From contig JBBTET010000029.1 in the NCBI GenBank assembly GCA_038042195.1, forward strand, positions 1 through 64,000: DNA of 64,000 nt, read 5' to 3'. Origin of the DNA: JACRIM01 sp038042195. GTDB lineage: Bacteria; Planctomycetota; Phycisphaerae; UBA1845; UTPLA1. Shown here in pieces: positions 33,864 through 42,298 of the stretch (within the stretch, counting starts at the first letter, position 1; each line of letters opens with the position of its first letter). The notes beneath the pieces were generated by a model. It did no database searches. It was given only the letters and a program-made list of their open reading frames with translations, and had not been told where the DNA came from. Position numbers and translations under genes: made by a program.

Positions 33864-35237
33864 TTAGGGAGCAGGAGGATGCTTGGGATTGCACACCAAG
33901 CCAGTCGCCCCGAGTTGGAGGTTCATTTCATTGCAGATGTCGAACGCGATTGTTGGCGGGCAGGCATTGGAAAAGTAGGTCAGGCTGAAACTCAGCCGGT
34001 CGCGGAATCGGCAGAAGGCCGCGAGGATGCCGGGGGGTGAGGTGGGCACGACCCATGTCGTCATGTCCTCGACGGTGCAGCCCAGGAAGCCGCCCGCCAT
34101 GTCGTCGGCGCGGTAGGCGGTGAATCCGATTGAGTAACGGGGGAAGATTCGGAATCTCCCCAGGAGCCACGCGTACACGGGAAGGGGAAAGCGGCCGGCA
34201 AACGCCGTGGCCCTCTCATTGGCATCGTCGAGACCGCGACGGGCGTGGTCGGCAAGCTGCGACACCAGGGCGGCGTCGGCGGCGTGAGGGTTGGTCAGCG
34301 TGTCGCGGTGCAGGATGAGTGTGCCGATGGTGAGATCGTTTCCCGCAATCGCATCGCGCCGCATCGGCGGGTCGCGACGCTGCGGCAGGGAGACCAGATA
34401 GTGTTCGCGCCGATGGACGTCGGCCCGGGCGAAGACCGCATCGACCGCCCGAACCAGCGACGCGATCTGCCAGCGCGTGTGGAGCATTGGCCCCGGGGCA
34501 CACGAGGCTCTCGCGGCGGCATCAATGGCGGCGGACTGCTCCGGCGTCCACGCGAGGCGCAGCGTTTCAACGGTGAGCGGCTCGCCGTTCGTAGCGGCTT
34601 TGAGACGGTTGCCCTTGAGAAAGTTCACCTGTCGCAGTTGCCACATCCCCCGACACCACGCGGCGAGCGAACGACGGAAGCCCAGCGACGGGGCGTCGGG
34701 CGAATCGATGGTGGCTTGGCCCTCTTCCGAACCGAGTTCGGCGAGAAGTCGCTCCGCGCCGGTGAGGTCCATCAGGTGGTGCGGCCAACGGAGGACGAGA
34801 TCGTGGCGGTCGTCGGCGATTTGAAAGACCCAGAGGCGAATCAGTGGGCCCTCGAATGGGTTGATTTGCTCTTGTGCGGCGGCTCGAAGAATGGCGTCAC
34901 GATCGGTGGCGGGATCGCGTAGATCGATCACGACAAGTTCTTCGGGCTGGAGTGACGAACGGACGACACGTTCCATCGCGGCGTCACTCTGCACGGTCCA
35001 ACGCGGCTGCTTTGTGATCCGAGAGCATTCGATCCTCGCCCGCAAGACTGGATGATGGTCAAGAATCTGCATGAGCCGTGTGCGCATCCGATGGAGATCG
35101 AGCGGCCCACGGAGCGCAAGTTGCGCAAAGACGTGGTGCCCGGGTAATCCCTTTTTCAACAGGGCGAGGCTACTGGCAAGGAAGAAGCGGTCGTAAGCGC
35201 CGAGCGACGGCATGCTGGGCGAGGGGCCGTCGTTCAT
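33864..35237 (-). CDS. Condensation/acyltransferase-fold protein (CoA-dependent acyltransferase superfamily)
   Basis: The ATG at 35237 begins MNDGPSPSMPSLGAYDRFFL (457 residues); the frame opens 26 codons earlier without a good start. The fold is that of the chloramphenicol-acetyltransferase/condensation/wax-ester-synthase superfamily. LHRMRTRLMQILDHHPVLRAR is the usual first block, and the active-site motif HHxxxD appears as WPHHLMDLTGAERLL. A GNDLTIGTLILHRD segment sits where the second conserved DFG-like block is expected. It should join an acyl donor to an alcohol or amine acceptor, for example in lipid or wax ester synthesis, but the substrates are unknown. No carrier protein or adenylation gene is adjacent. 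Confidence 0.78.
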   Translation of the reverse strand: MNDGPSPSMPSLGAYDRFFLASSLALLKKGLPGHHVFAQLALRGPLDLHRMRTRLMQILDHHPVLRARIECSRITKQPRWTVQSDAAMERVVRSSLQPEELVVIDLRDPATDRDAILRAAAQEQINPFEGPLIRLWVFQIADDRHDLVLRWPHHLMDLTGAERLLAELGSEEGQATIDSPDAPSLGFRRSLAAWCRGMWQLRQVNFLKGNRLKAATNGEPLTVETLRLAWTPEQSAAIDAAARASCAPGPMLHTRWQIASLVRAVDAVFARADVHRREHYLVSLPQRRDPPMRRDAIAGNDLTIGTLILHRDTLTNPHAADAALVSQLADHARRGLDDANERATAFAGRFPLPVYAWLLGRFRIFPRYSIGFTAYRADDMAGGFLGCTVEDMTTWVVPTSPPGILAAFCRFRDRLSFSLTYFSNACPPTIAFDICNEMNLQLGATGLVCNPKHPPAP

Positions 35238-35432
35238 TGGGGTCGATTCTACGGAATTCGCGCGAATGGGCCAATTGGGGGCTCGGTCGGGGTCGAATCG
35301 AGTGTTGGTGAGCAAGTCGCCAGGAAACCGTCATTGATTGATATTTCAAAGCCGAGAACCCCCCACTCGATTTTGATGTTCGGGGCGGTTGAGTGTTCAC
35401 GGTCGATCCCGTTTCAATGGCCGATCGACGTG

Positions 35433-37952
35433 TTAATTGCGTGAACTGAATTCGTCGTCCAGGTCAGCGCTGCCGTACACATCATCCTCGACCGCGCTCC
35501 TGTCCGCTCGATAGCCTCCGCTGCGTACCTCCGTGTCGCGCTGCTTGCGAATCTCAGCCCACTCCTTGTCTGAAATGAGCACCTCGCGCGCCTGGCTCCC
35601 CTTGTATTCACCTACAATCCCCGCCGCCGCCATCTGGTCGATCAAGCGGCTCGCCCGCGAATAGCCCACTTCCAATCGTCGTTGAAGCAAGCTCACACTG
35701 CCGCGTTTGGTCTGTACGATGATTCCCACCGCGTCGTCAAACAGCGGATCGCGCTCGCCGGAATCGCCCTCGCCCTCGGGTCGCAGCTTTTGAAGTTCGT
35801 GATGAAACTCCGGCCGCGCCTTTCCGGACAAATCCGCGATGACCGCCTTCAATTCCTGATCGTCGATCCACGTCCCCTGGGCACGAAGCAACTTCGCCGA
35901 CCCGGGCGGCAGGAACAGCATGTCGCCTTCGCCCATCAGCACCTCCGCTCCGTTCTGATCCAGCACGATGCGGCTGTCCATCCGGCTCGACACCCTAAAC
36001 GCCACGCGACACGGCAGATTGCTCTTGATGAGGCCCGTCACCACGTTCGCCTGCGGTCGTTGTGTCGCGACGATCAAATGAATGCCCACGGCCCGGCTCT
36101 TCTGTGCCAGTCGCGACAGGTGATGCTCGACTTCCTTGCCGCTGGTCATCATCAAATCCGCCAACTCGTCGATGATGATCACGATGTACGGCAGGTGCGT
36201 CGGAATCTTCATCTTCTCATCATCGTTGGACGGCTGGAATCGCTCGTAAATCTGCTCCTTGGTCATGCGATTGAAGCTGCCGATGTCACGCACGCCGGCT
36301 TCGGCGAGCAACTCATATCGCTCGTCCATCTTCGTCGTGGCCCATTGCAGGATCATCTCGGCTCGCTGCATGTCCGTGACGATCGGACACATCAGATGCG
36401 GAATCTCCTTGAAGATCGAGAGTTCCACCATCTTCGGATCGACCAGGATCATCTTCACATGGTCCGGCCGCTGCGTCATCAGGATGGACATGACCAACGA
36501 GTTGATGCACACGCTCTTGCCGCTGCCCGTGGTGCCCGCGATCAGCATGTGCGGCATCGTGGCCACGTCGCAGATCAGCGGATCACCGCTGGAGTTCTTA
36601 CCGAGAAAGACCGGCAGCGCCATCTTGGTCGGCTTCACGCCACCGAGCATGATGAGTTCCTTGAGCCGCACCTTCTCCTTGTCGAGATTGGGCACCTCGA
36701 TGCCGATCGTATTCTTGCCCGGTATCGGCGCGACCACGCGCACGGCCGGTGCCTTCAATGCCCGGGCGATGTCGTTGCTCAGCGAATTGATCTGACTGAC
36801 CTTTGTCCCCGCGGATAGTTCCAACTCGAACATGGTGATGACCGGCCCGGTCGAAATCTCCACGACGCGCACGTCGATGCGGAACTCAGCCAGCGTCTGC
36901 TCCAGGATGGCTGCTTTCTCACGGACGACGTTTTCCTGACTTGCGTTGTAGCGGCCCTCGGGATCCCGCAGGATGGAGAGCGGGGGCAGTACATAATCCC
37001 CAAGCTCCGTCGGCCACGCGCTCTTCGCCCCCTTGCCCTCGACGCGATCTTTGCCGAGCATCTTCACGATCAACTGACGCTCGGGCGGATGGTCCTCTTC
37101 GTCAATCGCTTTGGTGTCGTTCGCGGTAACAGGCTCAGACTTTTCCGGTTCATCCAGAGTCGCTTCAACGCCGTCCGCCTTGCCCTCGACGTCCAAGTCA
37201 TCGTCATCGATCGCTGGGCTCGGTGTGGGCGCAACGGGCCGCAACGGAAGCGGCGACGACTTCGCCGTATTGCCCGCTCCGATCATCACCGGCGTCAGAC
37301 GGCCCTTTGGCGTCGTCACGGATTTCGCCGTCAAGATCACACCGCGAATCTTCCGCGAGCCAACCGCAATCCACACCGGCACTGCGAGCAACACATCGTC
37401 AATCGTCAGGAGCAATCCGACCACCAGCGACGCCGACACGACCAGCAACGTGCCCATCGTCGAGAAGCTGCTCTTGAGAAGTGTCGCCACGGCAATCCCA
37501 AGAATCCCACCCCGGCCCTCAACAAAACTTGATGTGCCGGACGGATGCATGAGTGCCACGGCCGTCGCAGTGACAGTGACCAGCAACACGGCTCCGATCA
37601 CGCGAAGCGAAACGCCGCCGATTTGCTTCCGCGCCATTCGCGCCAGCGCTGCACCGGTCAGCAAGAAGAGGATCGGGTACACACCTTCACCGAAGTAATG
37701 CAGCAATTGGAACGCTACCCATGCCCCGGCCCGCCCACAGGCGTTGTTCGTCGGAAATGCCTGCGGCCAGACCGCCGGGTTCGGCCAGTCCGTCGCGTCA
37801 AACGTCAGCACCGCCACCCACGAAAACGCGAGAAGCACACAGCCCCCCACCAAGCGACAATTGCGCAACGTCGCCATCCGCCGCTCGAAGGCCGGATCGA
37901 TGCTAGTCGTGGTCTTGGAAGCACTTACGCTCTTGGGTGTCTTTTCTGCCAT
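35433..37952 (-). CDS. ftsK: DNA translocase FtsK/SpoIIIE
   Basis: 839 residues. Four N-terminal membrane segments (about 30-190) are followed by an acidic linker (220-290). The motor domain has the alpha/beta FtsK core: RVVAPIPGKNTIGIEVPN, Walker A AGTTGSGKSVCINSL near 473, the FtsK signature MILVDPKMVELSIF, Walker B YIVIIIDELADLMM and LARKSRAVGIHL-like LAQKSRAVGIHLIVATQRP. The C-terminal gamma winged-helix domain (DDAVGIIVQTKRGSVSLLQR, YSRASRLIDQM) reads polar KOPS/SRS sequences. It pumps chromosome DNA through the closing septum and activates XerCD at dif. It is unusually C-terminally acidic (EDDVYGSADLDDEF). Single gene. Confidence 0.97.
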   Translation of the reverse strand: MAEKTPKSVSASKTTTSIDPAFERRMATLRNCRLVGGCVLLAFSWVAVLTFDATDWPNPAVWPQAFPTNNACGRAGAWVAFQLLHYFGEGVYPILFLLTGAALARMARKQIGGVSLRVIGAVLLVTVTATAVALMHPSGTSSFVEGRGGILGIAVATLLKSSFSTMGTLLVVSASLVVGLLLTIDDVLLAVPVWIAVGSRKIRGVILTAKSVTTPKGRLTPVMIGAGNTAKSSPLPLRPVAPTPSPAIDDDDLDVEGKADGVEATLDEPEKSEPVTANDTKAIDEEDHPPERQLIVKMLGKDRVEGKGAKSAWPTELGDYVLPPLSILRDPEGRYNASQENVVREKAAILEQTLAEFRIDVRVVEISTGPVITMFELELSAGTKVSQINSLSNDIARALKAPAVRVVAPIPGKNTIGIEVPNLDKEKVRLKELIMLGGVKPTKMALPVFLGKNSSGDPLICDVATMPHMLIAGTTGSGKSVCINSLVMSILMTQRPDHVKMILVDPKMVELSIFKEIPHLMCPIVTDMQRAEMILQWATTKMDERYELLAEAGVRDIGSFNRMTKEQIYERFQPSNDDEKMKIPTHLPYIVIIIDELADLMMTSGKEVEHHLSRLAQKSRAVGIHLIVATQRPQANVVTGLIKSNLPCRVAFRVSSRMDSRIVLDQNGAEVLMGEGDMLFLPPGSAKLLRAQGTWIDDQELKAVIADLSGKARPEFHHELQKLRPEGEGDSGERDPLFDDAVGIIVQTKRGSVSLLQRRLEVGYSRASRLIDQMAAAGIVGEYKGSQAREVLISDKEWAEIRKQRDTEVRSGGYRADRSAVEDDVYGSADLDDEFSSRN

Positions 37953-38072
37953 ATCTCCTTTGATATCGGCAGGATACGAGCGGAGGCTGGATGCCCCGGC
38001 ACTTCGGCTGACCCCAGCGATCCGTTGAATGGATCACCGCTATTCCGGCACCACGGCACTACATGGTCGGCC

Positions 38073-38288
38073 CTAGTCGTCGTTGATCGCCTCATCGAAA
38101 TCGTCAAACGCCTCGCCGATCTCCTCCAGATCGTCGGCGTCGTCCAAGTCCTCGAAGAGCTGATCCAGCGCCTCGTCCAGATCGCCGAACGACGTGCCGC
38201 AGCCACTCATCGCCGGTGTCACAAAACAAACCGGCATCACGACCAGTAGTTTGCGCAGAGATGCAAATAGTTTCGCTTTCATGGTCAT
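38073..38288 (-). CDS. Small acidic lipoprotein
   Basis: 71 residues, ATG at 38288 (or 38282). A lipoprotein signal ends in AMSGC with the lipid Cys at residue 30. The mature part is almost entirely acidic, with repeats of DLDE, EDLDD and DDFDEA. The composition is characteristic of a real short gene and not a shadow. The function is unknown; acidic lipoproteins may bind cations or basic surface proteins. It lies between ftsK and the epimerase-like gene, both on the same strand. Confidence 0.65.
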   Translation of the reverse strand: MTMKAKLFASLRKLLVVMPVCFVTPAMSGCGTSFGDLDEALDQLFEDLDDADDLEEIGEAFDDFDEAINDD

Positions 38289-38342
38289 GCTCAGTAAGAC
38301 ACGATCAACAAAACATCGTTAGGCACCGGATGCCATGTCCGC

Positions 38343-39149
38343 CTATCGGCCATTCCGTAGGATCGCCCCGACGTTCGCCTTCCACCCCTCGTGCAGCATC
38401 GTCCGCAGGTCCGCCGCCTTCTCGAAGACTTCCAGCAGATACACGCCGTCATATCCAATCTCGTGCAACGCTTCGCGGCACGCATCCCATGGCAGCGTCC
38501 CCTGATACGGCAGCCGGTGTGTGTCGTTCACGCCGTCGTTGTCATGGACGTGCGTGTATTTCAAATGCTTTCCGGCGAACCGCACTCCGTCGGCAATCCC
38601 GCACGTCATGTGGGCATGTCCAAAGTCCAACAGAAACACGACATGCTCGCTGCCGCATCGTGCGACTTCGTCAACGAGCCGCTTCACGTCCCCGCCGACC
38701 GGGTGATAGGCCGGCATATTCTCAAACGCGAACTTCACATGAATGCGCTGCCCGATCTCCGCCAATTCCTCAAACGATCGTTGCAACTGCGAGTATCGCT
38801 TCTCCAAATTCCCCACCGGCACCTTCGGCGGTGAAGGATGCACCACGGCCAGATCGCCCCCGAGGTCGAGGCAAAACTCCGCCTCACGGTAATACAAATC
38901 CACCGCGGCCTTGCGGATTCGTTCATCCTCGCTCGATGGATCGAGATCATCGCCGAAGTGCGCGTGAAGCGAATCGATCCGCACGCCCAGGTCGCGGCAG
39001 ATGGTCGACATTTCTTTCGCGGTGATGTTCTTGTCGCGATTGCGATAGGCCTGCACGACGGTGCAGCCGGCTTGCACATAAAGCCCGATCACTTCCGGGG
39101 GGTGGAAGTCATCAAAGCCGAACGCTCCAATGGTGCCAAAGGTCATCAT
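38343..39149 (-). CDS. Sugar phosphate isomerase/epimerase-like TIM-barrel protein
   Basis: 268 residues, ATG at 39149 followed by another. The xylose isomerase-like TIM barrel (AP endonuclease 2 superfamily) is indicated by IDSLHAHFGDDLDP (metal-ligand His), LAVVHPSPP, KFAFENMPAYHPV (Glu ligand), VVFLLDFGHAHMTC (Asp and His), THVHDNDGVNDTHRLPYQG (His-Asp) and GVYLLEVF (Glu). These residues bind a divalent metal in the family, which isomerises or epimerises sugars and inositols. The substrate is unknown. Its 3' end lies 54 bases before the small lipoprotein start. Confidence 0.85.
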   Translation of the reverse strand: MMTFGTIGAFGFDDFHPPEVIGLYVQAGCTVVQAYRNRDKNITAKEMSTICRDLGVRIDSLHAHFGDDLDPSSEDERIRKAAVDLYYREAEFCLDLGGDLAVVHPSPPKVPVGNLEKRYSQLQRSFEELAEIGQRIHVKFAFENMPAYHPVGGDVKRLVDEVARCGSEHVVFLLDFGHAHMTCGIADGVRFAGKHLKYTHVHDNDGVNDTHRLPYQGTLPWDACREALHEIGYDGVYLLEVFEKAADLRTMLHEGWKANVGAILRNGR

Positions 39150-39203
39150 GCCGCCGCACGCCGATTTATCGCCGGAACGCTCGTCCGACTCCGTTCGCGA
39201 GGA

Positions 39204-40256
39204 TTAGTTTCCGGCCAATCGCCGTCGAATCATCTCGGCGCGGGCCACGCTTCGTTGCTCACCCGTCATACGGGTACCGTGTATCTTCTGGAGGTGGGCG
39301 GGTTGTGTCAAAAGGAAGAGTTCGTTCACGCTTCGCAGGTCCAGGTCGCGGATGCGATCGAGGTGAATCCCCAGCCGCAGATGCGAGAGGTGCAGCATGG
39401 TCTCTTCGCTACTGATCGTCCGGGCGTGCCGCAGGATTCCCAGCGAGCGATGGACCCGGTCATCCAGCGCCGTGAGCCGATCGGCGAGCAGCGTCCGCCG
39501 GGCACGATGTTCGTAATCGATGATCTTGGGCACGACCATGTTCTTGAAGCCGTCGATGATCTCTTCTTCCGTACGGCCCAGCGTGACTTGATTGCTGATC
39601 TGGAAGAAGTCGCCCGTCGCCTCGGTCCCTTCACCAAAGAGACCCCGCACCGCCAACCGCATGTCCTTCGCCGCGCGAAAGACGCGCTCAATCTCGCCCG
39701 TGAGCTTCAGCCCCGGCAGGTGCAGCATGACGGAAATGCGAATGCCCGTCCCCACGTTGGTCGGGCAGGCCGTCAAGTATCCATAACGCGGGTGAAAGGC
39801 GTACTCGACACGACTCTCGATCCGATCATCGATCCGGTTGACCTCGCTCCAAATCTCGTCCAGTTGCAGGCCGCTGCGAAGCACCTGAATGCGGAGGTGA
39901 TCCTCCTCGTTCACCATGATCGCCACGTCTTCATTGTTCGAGAGCGCCAGGCCCCGGCTACCACGAATGTCGGCGTGCTGTCGGCTGATCAAATGCCGCT
40001 CGACCAGCACCTGCTGATCGAGTTCCTCGATGGAGGCCAGCTCGAGGTAGTCCCAGTTTCCTTCGCCGGTGGGCAGCAAATCGCCACGCAGCCGTGCCGC
40101 CAACTCCGAGCGTTGCGCATCCGTCGCCTTAGAGAAGAATGGGTATCCCGCCACGTTCCGCGCCAGTCGGACGCGCGAGCTCATCACGATCTCGGCCATC
40201 GGACCGTCGCCCCGCAGCCACGCGCCAGGTTTTTTTGCCAGATCGTTGATCGTCAT
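39204..40256 (-). CDS. mcsB: Protein-arginine kinase
   Basis: 350 residues of the ATP:guanido phosphotransferase family. SSRVRLARNVAGYPF and the catalytic-loop block TACPTNVGTGIRISVMLHLP with the active-site Cys are diagnostic, with the later phosphate-binding ARRTLLADRL region. McsB phosphorylates arginines on proteins, in Firmicutes marking them for ClpCP and inactivating CtsR. Its ATG overlaps the mcsA stop as TGATG, so translation is coupled. The combination is also known in Planctomycetes; no ctsR or clpC is adjacent here, so the targets are open. Confidence 0.95.
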   Translation of the reverse strand: MTINDLAKKPGAWLRGDGPMAEIVMSSRVRLARNVAGYPFFSKATDAQRSELAARLRGDLLPTGEGNWDYLELASIEELDQQVLVERHLISRQHADIRGSRGLALSNNEDVAIMVNEEDHLRIQVLRSGLQLDEIWSEVNRIDDRIESRVEYAFHPRYGYLTACPTNVGTGIRISVMLHLPGLKLTGEIERVFRAAKDMRLAVRGLFGEGTEATGDFFQISNQVTLGRTEEEIIDGFKNMVVPKIIDYEHRARRTLLADRLTALDDRVHRSLGILRHARTISSEETMLHLSHLRLGIHLDRIRDLDLRSVNELFLLTQPAHLQKIHGTRMTGEQRSVARAEMIRRRLAGN

Positions 40257-40753
40257 CAGTGTTCCATGGTGCGTATGCGATCGCGCAGTCGGGCGGCAGC
40301 CTCATACTGTTCATCATCCACAGCCCGCAACAACTCTTTGCGCAACCGAATCAAATCATTCTCCGCGGTGAGCGGTGTTCCCAACCGTCGCGGCACCTTA
40401 CCAATGTGGTGGCTCGCCCCTTCGTGTGCCCGCTCAATCAGCGGCACCAACGCCTTCTCAAAGGCGTCGTAGTCATGGGAACACCCAAGCAATCCGCTGT
40501 TGCGAAACTCAACAAAGCTCAGCTTGCAATGCGGGCAGGTCAAATCGGCGAGCTGCTGGATCGTGGACTTCTGAACCATCAGCCCGGTGAGGATTTCATT
40601 GATGGGGACATTGGTCTGCGGCTTGGGCATGACGCCCTCTTCCTGGGCGCAGACGTCGCAGAGATGCCGCTCCTTCTTCTCACCTGCCGGAGTGATGTCC
40701 GTCATGTGAACCGTGGCCGGCTGCTTTTTGCAGGCTTGGCAGGGAATGTGCAT
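40256..40753 (-). CDS. mcsA: McsA, activator of protein-arginine kinase
   Basis: 165 residues. Two zinc-binding CxxC pairs at the N-terminus (PCQACKKQPATVHMT and LCDVCAQEEG) and a third pair region (CPHCKLSFVEF then LLGCSHDYDAF) match McsA. The C-terminus has a UvrB/UvrC-type helix (LLRAVDDEQYEAAARLRDRI). It activates McsB as adaptor. Downstream mcsB starts on the stop codon. Length and layout match Bacillus McsA. Confidence 0.94.
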   Translation of the reverse strand: MHIPCQACKKQPATVHMTDITPAGEKKERHLCDVCAQEEGVMPKPQTNVPINEILTGLMVQKSTIQQLADLTCPHCKLSFVEFRNSGLLGCSHDYDAFEKALVPLIERAHEGASHHIGKVPRRLGTPLTAENDLIRLRKELLRAVDDEQYEAAARLRDRIRTMEH

Positions 40754-40865
40754 CCAACGACCTCTCCCGGACCCCCCGGAGGCTGGAGTCCGAAAAATAC
40801 TAGAACCGCCTTATTTTATCGTCAACCGCCCCCCGGTGCATCACTTTCAACCCGCCCAGCGGCGA

Positions 40866-41246
40866 TCATTCCCCCGGCACATAGGCCGCAGCACACGTCC
40901 GCGTCTCCCATACGCGGACTTTCGCCATCCGCACGCCCGTTGGCAGCATAGGCACAAAGGCGTCATGCAAGTGCTTGGCGACCAGTTCCGTCGAAGGGTT
41001 GCGCTCCGCAAAAGCCGGTAATTCGTTCAGGCACGTGTCGTGCAATCGCCCCACGACGATCGCAAGGTTTCTCTGGAGCACGACAAAATCCGCAAGGAGG
41101 CCCGCCGAGTCCAGATCGCCTCCTTCAATAAACACCTCAACGCGCCAATTGTGCCCATGCAACGGTTCCAGCGTCCCATCATGCATGCGCAACCGATGCG
41201 CCGCGGAGAACTCGGATTCGAGAAGTAGCTCGTAATGCGGCATCAA
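40866..41246 (-). CDS. 6-pyruvoyl-tetrahydropterin synthase family protein (PTPS/QueD, Glu variant)
   Basis: 126 residues, ATG at 41246 or 41243. It has the T-fold of the PTPS/QueD family: zinc-ligand His in FSAAHRLRMHDG, then LHGHNWRVEV with the other two, and a pterin-binding WETRTCAAAY near the end. In QueD and most PTPS the base before LHGH is a catalytic Cys (CxxxHGH). Here the motif reads GTLEPLHGHN, with Glu and no Cys. Glu in that place is what I recall for the PTPS-III type, which can replace dihydroneopterin aldolase (FolB) in folate synthesis. It stands alone. The role is therefore either folate or queuosine synthesis; the residue favours folate. Confidence 0.85.
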   Translation of the reverse strand: MMPHYELLLESEFSAAHRLRMHDGTLEPLHGHNWRVEVFIEGGDLDSAGLLADFVVLQRNLAIVVGRLHDTCLNELPAFAERNPSTELVAKHLHDAFVPMLPTGVRMAKVRVWETRTCAAAYVPGE

Positions 41247-41667
41247 GAATTCTCTGGCAATTCACGACGAGATTCGTCCCGGTATGATAGGCGATCCCTC
41301 CCCCTTCTGCCGACATCCGCCTGACTCGGTAGTGGGTCAGTTTGAAAAAGGCAACACAGCCGAGGCGGCAGTACCACCGCTCTAATTGTACCAGTGCCAC
41401 TGACTCCGACCGCCAATCCGCCGTTTATGTTGCGAAGCATCGTCGAGGGTTTGCGGCCCACCGCCGGCCCGTATGAGATCAGTTCCTGAATATGATGTGC
41501 GATCAGCAATTCCAATCCGAGCGCTCGGCGCGAGCGCTATGAGGGCAGGATTGCGCGTCGTGCAATCTCCCGCTTGGCACTTGAACGGGAATAAAGTGAA
41601 CTTTGTTCAACCCCAACTGCAGAATACTTTGCTCTAGAAATCTCGCAGAGTGAGGCGTGATTGAAAA
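41247..41667. other. Intergenic region beside truncated trpA copy
   Basis: About 420 bases without a supported gene. Short frames on the minus strand are not protein-like. It lies between the PTPS gene and the 3' end of the trpA fragment, and so is the probable left flank of the trpA/ATPase rearrangement. Confidence 0.5.
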
Positions 41668-42021
41668 CTACGAGGTTAGCGATCGCACCTGATCCACGGT
41701 GGTACGTATCAAATCCTGCCTTGAAACGCCTGTTGAATGTGCCTCCGCCATTCGCCGAACAATGGCGCTCCCTACGATCGCACCGTCTGCGTATGAGCAC
41801 ACCTCGCGCACATGGGCCGGCTGACTGATTCCGAATCCGACCAGGACGGGTCGTCCCGTAGCCGTCTTGATTTGCCGGACCTGTGTTTGAAGGTCCACAG
41901 GAAGCGTTGTCCGTTGGCCGGTCACGCCCTGCACTGAGACGTAATAAAAGATCCCACTCGTCGCCTCTGCGATTCGTTTGCGGCGATCCCCCGGAGTCGT
42001 TGGCGCGATCAACATGCACAA
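41668..42021 (-). pseudogene. Truncated second copy of trpA (C-terminal part)
   Basis: The frame encodes about 115 residues that align without gaps with residues about 153-267 of the full trpA at 44232-45035, with about 101 of 115 identical, including an unbroken stretch GRPVLVGFGISQPAHV onward. It ends in the same VDQVRSLTS and stop. The N-terminal 150 residues, including catalytic Glu49 and Asp60 equivalents, are missing. Homology stops abruptly at CAACATGCACAAT, which is also the first part of the tandem repeat at 42010-42083. It has no stop codon inside, but it cannot be an active alpha subunit. Confidence 0.92.
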
Positions 42022-42083
42022 TAGAAATAGGTGACTGTCCCTAATTCAACATGCACAATAGAAATAGGTGACTGTCCCTAATT
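42010..42083. repeat. 37-bp unit repeated twice in tandem at the trpA break
   Basis: Two identical 37-base units, 42010-42046 and 42047-42083. Each begins with 13 bases of trpA (CAACATGCACAAT) and contains AATAGGTGACTGTCCCTA (42026-42043 and 42063-42080). That 18-base core recurs inverted at 44191-44208 on the other side of the ATPase gene. The presence of the trpA end inside both units shows that the tandem copy formed after trpA was broken. Confidence 0.95.
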
Positions 42084-42298
42084 CTCCTAATTCTCATTGC
42101 GGTTCGAGCCGGAGCGACGCTACGATCACATCGGCTTTCGCGTGGTCGCGGTTCGCCGGTAGAGTCGCCGTGACTTCGGAGTGGTATGTCAAACGTGGCG
42201 CTCTCGTGGTTAACCTGTCGGCCCGGCGTGGGGCGGTTCGCCAGGTGCTGCCAACGTTTGAGCCAGTCGTGTTTGGGGAGGTTTCTCCTTTTCGCTCG
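42084..42298. other. Spacer downstream of the ATPase, possible gene remnant
   Basis: 215 bases between the ATPase stop and the tandem repeat. One minus-strand frame ends in a protein-like tail (SEVTATLPANRDHAKADVIV then ASLRLEPQ and stop at about 42096). It could be the C-terminal remnant of a lost gene carried with the ATPase. No start or ribosome binding site supports a complete gene. Confidence 0.3.

Noticed and set aside
35682..36818. A 378-residue plus-strand frame opposite ftsK
   Set aside because: His/Arg-rich shadow of the FtsK motor domain.
38838..40472. A 544-residue plus-strand frame opposite mcsB and the epimerase gene
   Set aside because: Runs through two identified genes on the other strand with no motif of its own.
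41668..42021. Treating the trpA fragment as a functional short alpha subunit
   Set aside because: It lacks both catalytic acidic residues and the first half of the barrel.
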